From: Elusimicrobiota bacterium
Lineage (GTDB): Bacteria > Elusimicrobiota > Elusimicrobia > UBA1565 > UBA9628
Direction of reading: 5' to 3'
DNA: 64,000 bases
Assembly (NCBI GenBank): GCA_016209035.1
Contig: JACQWX010000018.1
Coordinates: forward strand, 17,674 to 81,673
Under the pieces are notes generated by a model that had not been told where the DNA came from, did no database searches, and saw only the letters and a list, made by a program, of their open reading frames with translations. The position numbers were made by a program, and so were the translations under genes. Shown one piece after another: positions 25,401 to 32,520 of the stretch (position 1 is the first letter of the stretch; every line of letters begins with the position of its first letter).

Positions 25401-25558
25401 GAGGGGCGGACATCCAGGTCCGTCGGGGTCGCGCCCGCGGCGAGGGCCGCTTCCGTGAGGGCGGCTTCAGCGTCCGAGACCGACCGGCCGCCGGCTTGGC
25501 CGCACCAGGCGTGGATAGGGAACGTGGAGAGCAGTAAACCGACCGCTAAAGGGACCAA
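22460..25558 (-). CDS. Secreted Gly-rich solenoid protein with C-terminal HEAT repeats
   Basis: No ATG is suitably placed. The frame is best started at TTG 25558, which overlaps the tolB end and gives a signal-like segment (VPLAVGLLLSTFPIHAW); the start is uncertain. The frame remains open further upstream, but that part is a shadow of tolB. After about 200 residues of unknown fold come about ten Gly-rich repeats of 23-28 residues (QGAGAFGAGILW, QGAGYGHRAFAGGGIG, QGSGYWHAIGGLFVRG, QGAGIHTAIGMLTVDG), consistent with a beta-solenoid. From about residue 560 to the end there are HEAT-type repeats (VAAAALVSLGALGDKDDSAV, LREAASSGLARLGPAGRPAI). The function is unknown; a surface scaffold or adhesin is possible. 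It is probably co-transcribed with tolB. Confidence 0.65.
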   Translation of the reverse strand: MVPLAVGLLLSTFPIHAWCGQAGGRSVSDAEAALTEAALAAGATPTDLDVRPSRWDTRMALPEAERLLQEPLSLPVAAQRWKDRLRQSEDPCGLLGLGIEDPTATYAGVGGVLFPDMVPAELGFDPGMRRAIQELAHSVDMSLGPVVKAVDSLTPDERRAVLQEVKAVVTNETGPRSDPAAYNAMARFDQAALSMAGRGLCRAARRGLPALFKPAGGHRLPDRRWKLSSGDALVVGPGERTFTAEEIKGVALLIHLGGKSVYKGPVAAAGEGEVKVVIDLAADVTIEDPGGEPTAGSGIFGIGLLFLPNASGAKKIAAGDFSMGAGAFGVGGLFIEGAGSVLQSGRFTQGAGAFGAGILWSRGEGASFKADLSGQGYGFTRGAGIFSHRGSKADLRCGLRYPDPREASAALSLCQGAGYGHRAFAGGGIGLGYLEGNDSSLTTNYFGQGSGYWHAIGGLFVRGDRNRLKARRYSQGAGIHTAIGMLTVDGNGNSLVSWGVGPAFGWDYGVGYWLLSGDDNTARADWGTGRGDANGHGLAVVRGKGNKLLLPEFGTGFFKRAAPGYGLASIQGKGNRLGLPSLSKELKGPLDLAVGSWGTVQGDGGLILDPKLDISSTAWPALDRGPELEKERSVLSSLLEAALKESGSKRVAGLLHAASAFSLDAQFPRAALRELFRTPAEGLPHLRAALSPDRFDEYLWLRVLLAGFGPEVSAWAASEFDRSSGTYRALLLQAARYGRLGQALPWLSRAIEDGDWRVRREAAGSIGYLFDREEGDEPGRLKSYEVMVASQTSREEAIKRLGWKRAVDVMAALSLAGPVASEERARLVDIFPGPNEPLPKETLNLFHDLLMPRSDRLEALRSELTQAARLEPEARKLLAKAVRDPDRDVAAAALVSLGALGDKDDSAVLAAFLDREDAKLREAASSGLARLGPAGRPAIEAALSSASDRARIAACKAAAQTWDPETLKLLGRCLDDPAAPVRCAGVSAMAAVQAVLQAEKRQFREALKKLADSDHSPSVRAAAAYAASQIPQ

Positions 25559-26895
25559 TGGGGGGTGAAGCTCGATCCCGGGAGGTCGGCGAGCTTGTGG
25601 GGCGCCGAGCCGTCGGCGTCCATGAGGAAGAGCTCGGGCCGGCCGCTGCGCGTCGTGACGAAGGCGAGGAAGCGGCCGTCGGGCGACCAGGAGGGGTCCT
25701 CGTTCGAGCCCTCGCCGTGCGTGACCTGGCGCACCTGGCTGCCGGTGACGTCCACCAGGAAGATGTCGATGGGGTCCTTGGGCCCCCTGCGGCCCGCGAA
25801 GGCGATCCACTCGCCCGTCGGGGACCAGGACGGCGAGTCGCACCAGTTCATGCGGGTGAGCTTCCTGACGCGCCGGGTGGTCATGTCCAGGACGTAGACC
25901 TGGGGGTTGCCGGAGCGGTCCGAGACGAACGCGGCCTGGCCGGCGTCGGGCGAGAAGGTGGGGGAGGTGTCCACGCCGGAGTGCTGGGTGACCCTCGTGA
26001 TCGAGCCGTCCGCGAGGTTCTTGACGAAGATATTGGGGTTCTTCTGCCGCGAGAGCGTCATGAGCATGAGGCTTCCGTCCGGCGAGAAGCCTCCGGCCAC
26101 GTTGAGCCCCTGCTCGTTGGACAAGGGCTTGGTCTTGCCGGTCAGGAGGTCCAAGAGGAACAGGTCGGGGTTGCCGTCCTTGTAGGAGGTGTAGGCCACG
26201 GACTTGCGGTCGGGGCTGATGCGCGGCAGGAGCGTGATGGAGCGGTGGCTCGTCAGCCGCCGGAGGTTGGCCCCGTCGTAATCGGCGATGTAGGCCTCCT
26301 TGTGCCCGGTCTGGTCGTTGCAGAACACGACCTGGGAGTGGGCAAGGCCCTGCTTCCCGGTCATGGCCTTGACCAGGTCGTCGGAGACGCGGTGGGCCAG
26401 CGACCTCCAGAACCGGGCCTCCTGCCCGTAGTAGCGGTCGAAGACCTGCTCGCCCGACTGGAGGTTGGTCAGGGACACTGTCACGTTGACTGGCGAGGCC
26501 TTGCCCGATGCCCGAGCCCTTGGCTCAGGGCTTGGCCCCTGGGCCATCGGCCCGGGCGGCGCGGCCACCTTCGCGGTCAGGAGCCACCACGCCCCGCGCG
26601 TCTTCCAGCCCCGCGCGATGTCCTTGACGTTCCGGCCGTCGTAGCGGGGCCCGTCCTCGATGATCCTGAAATAACGCGAGAACATGAGGTCCTGGCGGAC
26701 CACGTCCTGCGTCTGCTTCGCCATGAGGGAGTCATGCGGCGAAGTCGCGTCGTTGGCGACGAAGGGGGGGAGCCCCAAGGGCAGGGCTTGGGCCCCCCCG
26801 GAGCCGGCGAGGCTGATGTAGACGTCCGCGGCCCGCAACGGGGCGGCCGTCAGGCATGCGGCCGCGGCCACCCGGCCTAGGACCCGGAGCCTCAT
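25546..26895 (-). CDS. tolB: Tol-Pal system beta-propeller protein TolB
   Basis: The start at ATG 26895 overlaps the upstream cpoB stop by 4 bp (ATGA). The 449-residue protein has a signal peptide (MRLRVLGRVAAAACLTAAPL), an N-terminal TolB domain, and then a WD40-like beta-propeller with the repeating S-PDG or S-P-G blades (ISPDRKSVAYTSYKDG, FSPDGSLMLMTLSRQ, FSPDAGQAAFVSDRSG, WSPTGEWIAFAG, WSPDGRFLAFVT). The length is normal for TolB (about 430). TolB sits in the periplasm, binds Pal and takes part in outer-membrane constriction at division. The gene order pal-cpoB-tolB differs from the usual tolB-pal-cpoB, and tolQRA are not in the window. Confidence 0.92.
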   Translation of the reverse strand: MRLRVLGRVAAAACLTAAPLRAADVYISLAGSGGAQALPLGLPPFVANDATSPHDSLMAKQTQDVVRQDLMFSRYFRIIEDGPRYDGRNVKDIARGWKTRGAWWLLTAKVAAPPGPMAQGPSPEPRARASGKASPVNVTVSLTNLQSGEQVFDRYYGQEARFWRSLAHRVSDDLVKAMTGKQGLAHSQVVFCNDQTGHKEAYIADYDGANLRRLTSHRSITLLPRISPDRKSVAYTSYKDGNPDLFLLDLLTGKTKPLSNEQGLNVAGGFSPDGSLMLMTLSRQKNPNIFVKNLADGSITRVTQHSGVDTSPTFSPDAGQAAFVSDRSGNPQVYVLDMTTRRVRKLTRMNWCDSPSWSPTGEWIAFAGRRGPKDPIDIFLVDVTGSQVRQVTHGEGSNEDPSWSPDGRFLAFVTTRSGRPELFLMDADGSAPHKLADLPGSSFTPHWSL

Positions 26896-27920
26896 GACCG
26901 GCCCTTCCGCGGCGCTCGCTCGCGCGAGATCTTCTTGAGGTGCTCGGCGGCGGCCTTGGCCTCGGGGCTCTTCGGGAAGTCGGCGGGGATGGACTCGAGG
27001 TATTGCTTGGCCTCGGGGATGTTCCTCTTGAGGTTGATCAGGCACAGGGCGTAGAGGAGCCGCGTCGACGGCGTCATCTTGCTCTTGGGGTAGCGCTCCA
27101 GGACCGCCGCGAACTGCCGGCCCGCGGCTTCCCACTTGCTCTGGCCGTAGTACGCCTCGCCCAGGTTGTAGAGGGCCACGTCGATGAGCGAGCCGTTGGG
27201 GAAGCGGGTCACGTACTCCTCGAAGCCCTTGGAGGCCAGTTCGTAGTCCTTCTTGGCGAGCCTGATCTCGGCGTTGAGGAAAAGCTCGGTCGGCGAGGGG
27301 ATGGCGCCGGCCTGGGCCACCTTCCTCTCGATCTTCTCGACGTCCTTCTTCTGCTGCTCGGCGTCCTCCTTGAGGGACTCGCCCAAGGCGGTCACCTTGG
27401 TGGAGATGCCGGAGCCGACGTTGGCGATGCCGGAGCCCAGGTCGTCCATCTTGGAGCCCAGCTTGTCCATGTTCGACTGCAGGTCCTTGACCGTCTCGGT
27501 GAAGACCCCGAGGTCGGAGTGGAGCTGCTTCATCTCCACGATCATGTCCGCCTGGTTGGACTGCATGGAGGAGATCGTCTTCTTGAGCTCGAGGACCTGG
27601 AACTTGAGCTCGTCGGTCTGGTTCTCCAGCGAGATCACGTCGCGCTGGGTCGCGATGCAGCCGGTCAGGCAGGCCGCGGCCGCAGCCAGGGCTAGTGCTC
27701 CGACCGACACTTGCTTGCTCCTTGGGCCGGTCGCTTTCGGAGCGAGGCGAGGCGCGAGGAGCGAACGTGCTGAACGCACGGGAGCGACGAGCAACGTCCC
27801 AAACATCCAAGAGTCGTAGGTTTGGGACGTCCCGAACCTACGCCGTGTGGAAGTTCGGGACGAAGCCGCAGCCCGAAAGCGACCGGCCGCGCTATTCAAG
27901 GAAAGACTTGGTGAAGCCAT
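26892..27920 (-). CDS. cpoB: CpoB/YbgF-like cell-division coordinator, 5' end rebuilt by element insertion
   Basis: The core protein has a lipoprotein-type segment (ALALAAAAACLTGC), a coiled coil (about 100 residues, rich in heptads such as LENQTDELKFQVLELKK), and C-terminal TPR repeats ending in HLKKISRERAPRK, the usual YbgF/CpoB plan. The present start at ATG 27920 has an AGGAGA Shine-Dalgarno but lies inside the MITE-like element at 27692-28094, and adds about 70 foreign residues ahead of the lipobox. A GTG at 27710 is an alternative start. Removing the element with one CTAG copy joins ATG-AGA-CGG (28106-28098) to the core and gives MRRALALAAAAACLTGC, a textbook lipoprotein signal whose ATG overlaps the pal stop. 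Localisation of the current product is doubtful. Confidence 0.8.
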   Translation of the reverse strand: MASPSLSLNSAAGRFRAAASSRTSTRRRFGTSQTYDSWMFGTLLVAPVRSARSLLAPRLAPKATGPRSKQVSVGALALAAAAACLTGCIATQRDVISLENQTDELKFQVLELKKTISSMQSNQADMIVEMKQLHSDLGVFTETVKDLQSNMDKLGSKMDDLGSGIANVGSGISTKVTALGESLKEDAEQQKKDVEKIERKVAQAGAIPSPTELFLNAEIRLAKKDYELASKGFEEYVTRFPNGSLIDVALYNLGEAYYGQSKWEAAGRQFAAVLERYPKSKMTPSTRLLYALCLINLKRNIPEAKQYLESIPADFPKSPEAKAAAEHLKKISRERAPRKGRS

Positions 27921-28094
27921 CGTTTCTCCTCAAGAGCGCGGAAACCCGTCTTTGGCCGGCTGCTTTGTCGCTCCTCCCTCACACCATGCCGCCGAGGAGT
28001 ACACCTTTGCGGCATGGTGCTCGGTCGTCGCTTCGCGCATCCGGCTCAAATCCGGGTTTCCCAAGGGGCAAGCAAGTGTCGGTCGGAGCACTAG
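27692..28094. mobile_element. MITE-like element with 35-bp terminal inverted repeats
   Basis: The left end (27692-27726, starting CTAGTGCTCCGACCGACAC) matches the reverse complement of the right end (28060-28094) at 34 of 35 positions. CTAG at both outer ends fits a 4-bp target duplication, as made by some IS5-family elements. Inside are nested palindromes: 27725-27740 with 27873-27888 (16 bp), GTCCCAAAC/GTTTGGGAC, GTCCCGAAC/GTTCGGGAC, and CACCATGCCGC/GCGGCATGGTG. No transposase is encoded, so it would need a partner element. It separates pal from cpoB. Confidence 0.8.
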
Positions 28095-28102
28095 TGCCCG
28101 TC

Positions 28103-28675
28103 TCATTGAGTGTCACCCGTTGGGGCGCCGGCCGAGGCGGTGCGGCTGCGCACGCGGGTCTCGGCCCGGCGGTTCTTGGACCAGCAGTCCTCGGTCATCT
28201 CCGCGCAGGCCGGGGACTCCTTGCCGTAGGAGATGGTCGCCACCGACTTGCCGGGGACTCCAAGGCGGATGTAGTACTCCCGGACGCCTTTGGCGCGGTT
28301 TTGCCCGAGGGAAAGGTTGTACTCGATGGTGCCCCGCTGGTCGCAGTGTCCGGCCACGAGCACCTCGAGGTCCTTGTGGTCCTTGAGGTAGGCCGCGTTC
28401 TTCTTGAGGGCCTCGAGGGCCTCGTCCTTGAGCGCGTAGCTGTCGTATTCGAAATAGATCGTCGCGAGCTCCGGTGTGGTGGTGAACTCCGAGCCGCGGA
28501 TGCTGGCTTCGGTCACGTCGACTGCGGGCGTGTAGGCCGGGTTGGCGGCTTCGGTCGCAGCGGCGTCGGCTCCGACCCCGAGTTTCTTGCGCTTCTTGGC
28601 CGTCGAGCAGGATGAGAGTCCCCCGCAGACGACCGCCAGCATCAGGACGATGGTCAAGGATCGCTTCAGGTGCAT
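28103..28675 (-). CDS. pal: Peptidoglycan-associated lipoprotein Pal
   Basis: The start at ATG 28675 has GGGAGG five bases upstream and gives a lipoprotein signal (MHLKRSLTIVLMLAVVCGGL, lipobox LSSC). The C-terminal OmpA-like domain contains the peptidoglycan-binding pattern: IYFEYDSYAL, AGHCDQRGTIEYNLSLGQNRA and NRRAETRV. The usual Pal sequence GHTDERGT is here GHCDQRGT. Pal anchors the outer membrane to peptidoglycan and partners TolB. Its TGA (28103-28105) overlaps an ATG at 28106 that I read as the ancestral cpoB start, now cut off by the MITE-like element. Confidence 0.9.
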   Translation of the reverse strand: MHLKRSLTIVLMLAVVCGGLSSCSTAKKRKKLGVGADAAATEAANPAYTPAVDVTEASIRGSEFTTTPELATIYFEYDSYALKDEALEALKKNAAYLKDHKDLEVLVAGHCDQRGTIEYNLSLGQNRAKGVREYYIRLGVPGKSVATISYGKESPACAEMTEDCWSKNRRAETRVRSRTASAGAPTGDTQ

Positions 28676-28815
28676 GTAGCCTCCCAACATGTGAAATACG
28701 CTCAAAGCGCGCCCTATCATAGCAAAATATGACATTCACCGATGGGTCTTCAGGCCCAGCCCGGCCTGGGGCCAAGGCCGCTTACCCCCGGGGGGTTCGG
28801 GGGCTAAACTAGGGA

Positions 28816-30060
28816 ATGATGAACATCGTGCTCGCGGCCGCGTTCCTCGCGATCCAGCCCGTCCTGGTCCGCACGGCATCTGCGGACCAGGAGGGATGGG
28901 CGACTCTCGCGGCCGCGCAGGCATCGGCCCTGCCGGGCTTCTTCGACGGGGTCCGGCTCCCGGGCGGGCCTTCTTCGCCCGTGGCCCTGCCGGGCCTGCC
29001 GGTCTTCCGGGCCGCCCCGCCCGAGGGCATCCCCGCAGCCGGCATCCCGTTCAACGGCGCCACCCTTCCCCGCGCGGTCTTCAGCGGCCAGGAGTCGGTG
29101 AGCGGCCACCTGGTCCGGGCCGTCGACGCGACGCAGGGCGGCCTCAAGCTCATGCTCTACGATTTCTCCCTGCAGGACGTCTGGGACGCCCTCGAGCGCG
29201 CGGTCTCCCGCAGCCCCGCGGTCGAGGTCATGGTGATCCTGGACCAGGGCCATGTGTTCCCGCGGGCGGGCCGCAAGCCCAACGCCATCATCGTCAAGCT
29301 CGTAGCCGACCCCCGGATCAAGACCCGCATCGTCGCAGGCTTGGGCGACTACGGGCTCATGCACAACAAGATCGCCATCTTCGACGGCAAGCTCGTCAAG
29401 ACCGGGTCGTTCAACTGGAGCAAGGCCGCGCAGATGTCCAATCACGAGAACGCCGTCTTCTCGGACGAGACCGCCCGCGTGGCGGCGTTCAGCGCGTATT
29501 GGGATTGGGTCTGGGCTCATGCCTACCCGCCGGACGCCCCACGGCCGCCGCCGGAGCTCGCAGGCAACCCTCCCGAGGATCCCTCCCCCGGGGTGTCATT
29601 CCATTCGGCGCGCTTCCCGGTCGCGGTCTTCTCCCCGAAGGGGGGGGCGGCCGAGCGCATCCTCTCCGCCATCGGGTGTTCGAGATCCACCATCGACGTC
29701 GCCATGTTCAGCTTCACGAGCAGGGCCTTGGCCGAGGCCCTCTGGGAGCGCGTCCAGGCGGGCGTGCGCGTCCGCGTGCTCCTGGACCGCAAGCAGTCGC
29801 GCAGTCCGTACAGCGTGCTGCCCTACCTGCGGGAGAAGGGCATGGAGGTCGCGATCATCGACGGCAGGACCAAGGCGGGAGTCCTGCACGACAAGTACGG
29901 GATTTTCGACGGCCTCCTCGTTGGGACCGGCTCCTACAATTGGACCACCAACGGTGAGTTCTACAGCTTCGAGAACGCGGCCTTCCTGGCCGACCCGGCC
30001 GACGTCTCTTCCTTCAAAGCGGACTTCGAGCGGCTCTGGGGCCTGGGCCGCAAGGACTAA
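28816..30060 (+). CDS. Secreted phospholipase D-fold protein with two HKD motifs
   Basis: This 414-residue protein has a signal peptide (MMNIVLAAAFLAIQPVLVRT) and a Pro/Gly-rich linker (ALPGFFDGVRLPGGP). Two PLD domains follow, with HNKIAIFDG-x6-GSFNWS near residue 185 and HDKYGIFDG-x6-GSYNWT near 360. Both His-Lys-Asp sets are intact, so it should form one complete active site, as in Nuc endonucleases. The second domain opens with FHSARFPVAVFSP, like the domain openers of the four-domain paralogue at 15467-18445. It is divergent from pal and convergent with the receiver gene at 30065. Its likely role is a secreted nuclease or phosphodiesterase. Confidence 0.85.
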   Translation: MMNIVLAAAFLAIQPVLVRTASADQEGWATLAAAQASALPGFFDGVRLPGGPSSPVALPGLPVFRAAPPEGIPAAGIPFNGATLPRAVFSGQESVSGHLVRAVDATQGGLKLMLYDFSLQDVWDALERAVSRSPAVEVMVILDQGHVFPRAGRKPNAIIVKLVADPRIKTRIVAGLGDYGLMHNKIAIFDGKLVKTGSFNWSKAAQMSNHENAVFSDETARVAAFSAYWDWVWAHAYPPDAPRPPPELAGNPPEDPSPGVSFHSARFPVAVFSPKGGAAERILSAIGCSRSTIDVAMFSFTSRALAEALWERVQAGVRVRVLLDRKQSRSPYSVLPYLREKGMEVAIIDGRTKAGVLHDKYGIFDGLLVGTGSYNWTTNGEFYSFENAAFLADPADVSSFKADFERLWGLGRKD

Positions 30061-30064
30061 GAGC

Positions 30065-30445
30065 TCAGTCGGTCTTGGCGCCCGAGAGCATCTCCTTGAC
30101 GGTCTTCCTGAACTGGTCGAGGTGGATGGGCTTGGCCAGGAACCGGGAATCCGCCGAGTCCGTGATCTCCGCCATGATGGTCTCGGGGGAGGCCTCCCCG
30201 CTCATGAAGAGGATGGGCGTCGTCCGGCTGGCTTGGTTGCGGCGGAGGGACTCGAAGAGATGCGCCCCCGTGGTCTGCGGCATGTGGTAGTCGAGGATGA
30301 CGAGGTCGGGCTTCATCTGGCGGACCTTGCGCATCCCTTCGACCGGGTCGCCGGCCGAATCGGCCTCGTGCCCGTCGTGCCGGAGGACCTCCAGGAGCAG
30401 GGAAACGATCTCGTAGTCGTCGTCGATGATGAGGATCTTGGCCAC
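30065..30445 (-). CDS. Single-domain response regulator (receiver only)
   Basis: This 126-residue CheY-like protein has the acidic pair IIDDD at residues 6-10, the phospho-acceptor Asp in LVILDYHMP (near residue 52), the Thr/Ser position in ILFMSGE, and the Lys in RFLAKPIHLDQF near residue 106. There is no output domain, so it would act by protein contact or phosphotransfer. It lies 46 bp downstream of the PAS-GGDEF gene on the same strand, which is a plausible partner. Confidence 0.88.
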   Translation of the reverse strand: MAKILIIDDDYEIVSLLLEVLRHDGHEADSAGDPVEGMRKVRQMKPDLVILDYHMPQTTGAHLFESLRRNQASRTTPILFMSGEASPETIMAEITDSADSRFLAKPIHLDQFRKTVKEMLSGAKTD

Positions 30446-30490
30446 GGTTGATGCGTATTATACTAACCCAGCGGGTCCAAGGGAAGCGCC

Positions 30491-31552
30491 CTACGCGGCC
30501 GGCGCGGCGAGCTCGATCCCCGGCAGAACCTCGCCGGAGGAGGCGCGGTTCCAGATGAGGGCCAGCGGCCGGCCCGAGGACAGCGCCGCGCAGAGCCCCC
30601 GGGGCGCGACGCGTGCGGCGCCCGTGCGCAAGGAGGTCGTGAGGACGGGTCGGGAGTCGTCCTTCTTGGAGGCCTTCATCTGGAACATCCGGGTGTCCGC
30701 CTCCTGTACGAAGTCCGAGACGGAGCCGGCGGCGCCCACGGTGGCCACGCCGTAGCTGAAATCGAGCCCCTCCAGGGAGGGGTTCGCCCGGGTCGCGGCC
30801 ACGATCCTTTCGGCCACCCTGCGGGCCTTGTTCTCGGCCAGCCCCGGCAGGAGGATGACGAACTCGTCGCCTCCGTAGCGGTAGGCCGAGTCCACGCCGC
30901 GCCGGACGTTCTCCATGACGGCGGCGGAAAAGACCTTGAGGATGCGGTCCCCTTCAAGATGGCCCTTGAGGTCGTTGAGGGCCTTGAACCCGTCGAGGTC
31001 GATGACTACGATGGAGAGCTTGTAGCGCTGGCGCCGGGCGCGGCTCGCCTCCTGGGCGACGCGCTCCTCGAAATGGCGTTGGTTGTAGAGTCCGGTCAGG
31101 TTGTCCGTGATGGAGAGCTCGCGCAATCTACGCTCGAGTTCGATGCGGTCGGTGATGTCCTTTGAGATGCCCAGCGTCCCGATGACCCTGCCCGCGCGGT
31201 CCTTGAGCAGGGAGGCGGACATGCTGACGTGGATGAAGCGGCCGTCCTTGGTCTTCAGGGCCATCTCGTGGTTGGCGACGCACCCCTGCTTCCGAAGCCT
31301 GTTCATGATCGCCTTGGCCTCCGGCAGGCCCCCGGCGTAGAAGGAATGGGCGGGCTGTCCCATGGCTTCCTGGGCCGGAACCCCCAGCATCCTCTCCGCG
31401 CCTGGGCTGAAGTAGATGATGCGGCCGTTCGTGTCCGTCGTGCAGATGGCGTCGGAGGTCGAGGTGATGATGGCTTCGAGGTACTCCTTGGCCCGGACGA
31501 AATCGGCCGAGAGGTGGACCAGGGGGGTCGGTTCCACATCGCGCAGCGGCAT
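30491..31552 (-). CDS. PAS-GGDEF diguanylate cyclase with LPGIE-type C-terminal tail
   Basis: This 353-residue protein has a PAS domain (about residues 15-135: IITSTSDAICTTDTNGRI, then ISKDITDRIELERRL) and a GGDEF domain with an intact active site (YRYGGDEFVILLPG). The RxxD inhibitory site for c-di-GMP is present five residues before GGDEF (RGVDSAYRY). The protein should make c-di-GMP in response to a PAS-bound signal and be feedback inhibited. It has no membrane segment. The last residues, GEVLPGIELAAPAA, match a motif in two secreted proteins of this window (4186-7305 and 18563-22237), and the DNA is similar too. Several receiver genes sit nearby. Confidence 0.88.
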   Translation of the reverse strand: MPLRDVEPTPLVHLSADFVRAKEYLEAIITSTSDAICTTDTNGRIIYFSPGAERMLGVPAQEAMGQPAHSFYAGGLPEAKAIMNRLRKQGCVANHEMALKTKDGRFIHVSMSASLLKDRAGRVIGTLGISKDITDRIELERRLRELSITDNLTGLYNQRHFEERVAQEASRARRQRYKLSIVVIDLDGFKALNDLKGHLEGDRILKVFSAAVMENVRRGVDSAYRYGGDEFVILLPGLAENKARRVAERIVAATRANPSLEGLDFSYGVATVGAAGSVSDFVQEADTRMFQMKASKKDDSRPVLTTSLRTGAARVAPRGLCAALSSGRPLALIWNRASSGEVLPGIELAAPAA

Positions 31553-31648
31553 ACCGAGAGTTTATGGCGATGCCGCCCCCGGAGCCAGGGGCCTAGGGCC
31601 TTGAACCTGCTGGGCCGAAGGACCCATGACAGATGATGGGGTCAGGCC

Positions 31649-32032
31649 CTATTTCTTCCGCCTGGCTTCGAAGGCGAAGATGTGCTCGATCTTGGCCTTG
31701 AGGTCCTCGACGCTCACGGGCTTGGCCACGTAGTCCACGGCGCCGAAGAGAAGCGCGTCGTTGACCGTGGCCGCGTCGGCCAGGGCGCTGACCACGAGGA
31801 TGGGGATGTGCCCGGTCCGGGCGCTCGTGCGGATCTCCCTGGTCAGGCTGATGCCGTCCACCCCCGGCATCATCACGTCCATCAGGATGAGGTCTGGGAG
31901 ATGCTCGGTCAGGTGGCCGCGGGTCTGTTCCGCGTTCTCGACGCAGGAGATCTTGTACCCGAAGATGGCCAGGCCCTGCTCGTAGAAGTCGCGCATGGAC
32001 GGGTCGTCATCGACGGCGAGGATGGTCTTCAT
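31649..32032 (-). CDS. Single-domain response regulator (receiver only)
   Basis: This 127-residue receiver domain has VDDDPSMRD at the N-terminus, the phospho-acceptor Asp in LILMDVMMPGVDG, the conserved Ser in LVVSALAD, and Lys in DYVAKPVSVEDL. It ends with a basic tail (EARRKK). Its ATG overlaps the stop of the MauE-like gene by 4 bp (ATGA), so it is the last gene of a three-gene operon with the DsbA-like and MauE-like genes. Linking a receiver protein to a thiol-redox pair is unusual; the cognate kinase is not obvious. Confidence 0.88.
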   Translation of the reverse strand: MKTILAVDDDPSMRDFYEQGLAIFGYKISCVENAEQTRGHLTEHLPDLILMDVMMPGVDGISLTREIRTSARTGHIPILVVSALADAATVNDALLFGAVDYVAKPVSVEDLKAKIEHIFAFEARRKK

Positions 32033-32520
32033 GAGCCCTCCTTGGCCCAGGCATCGAGGCTGAGGGCCGTCTCAGCATGCAGGAACAGCCAGCAGGCGGC
32101 GCCGGCGAGGAAGATGTCGAGGAAGACCGTCTGCGACGGCGCCAGGCGGAAGCCGAACCCGAAGCATCCGCAGTCGGCCAGTTCGATGCCCCGGACCATG
32201 GTGGAGGAGAGCGCCGTGATGAAGACGCCGAAGAGCCCCGCCGCGGCGGCCGCGGTCCACCGGGTGAGCCAGCCGGCCAGGAGCGCGAACCCCGCGACGA
32301 CCTCGGCCCAGGGCACGAGAACCGCGATCGGCAGGATCAGCGCAGGCGGCACGAGCGCGTAGGCCTCGATGGCCGCGGCGAACTCCTCCGGAGGCGCGCC
32401 GGCTTTCCCCGCGCCCGAGAGCGCGAGGACGCCTCCGACGAGGATGCGCATGGCCAAGCCTGCCCACGCCAGCCCGGGGCGCTCGGGAGGGTGGTGTGGG
32501 CCCCGGGGCTTCTTGGTCAT
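32029..32520 (-). CDS. MauE/DoxX-like membrane protein
   Basis: The start at ATG 32520 overlaps the upstream stop by 4 bp. The 163-residue protein has four hydrophobic helices and the motif LADCGCFGFGF between helices 3 and 4, typical of the MauE/DoxX-type redox membrane family. MauE-type proteins help form disulfides or mature secreted proteins together with a thioredoxin-like partner, and the adjacent DsbA-like gene fits this. The CGC cysteines may exchange electrons with the DsbA-like CPAC site. Confidence 0.78.
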   Translation of the reverse strand: MTKKPRGPHHPPERPGLAWAGLAMRILVGGVLALSGAGKAGAPPEEFAAAIEAYALVPPALILPIAVLVPWAEVVAGFALLAGWLTRWTAAAAAGLFGVFITALSSTMVRGIELADCGCFGFGFRLAPSQTVFLDIFLAGAACWLFLHAETALSLDAWAKEGS

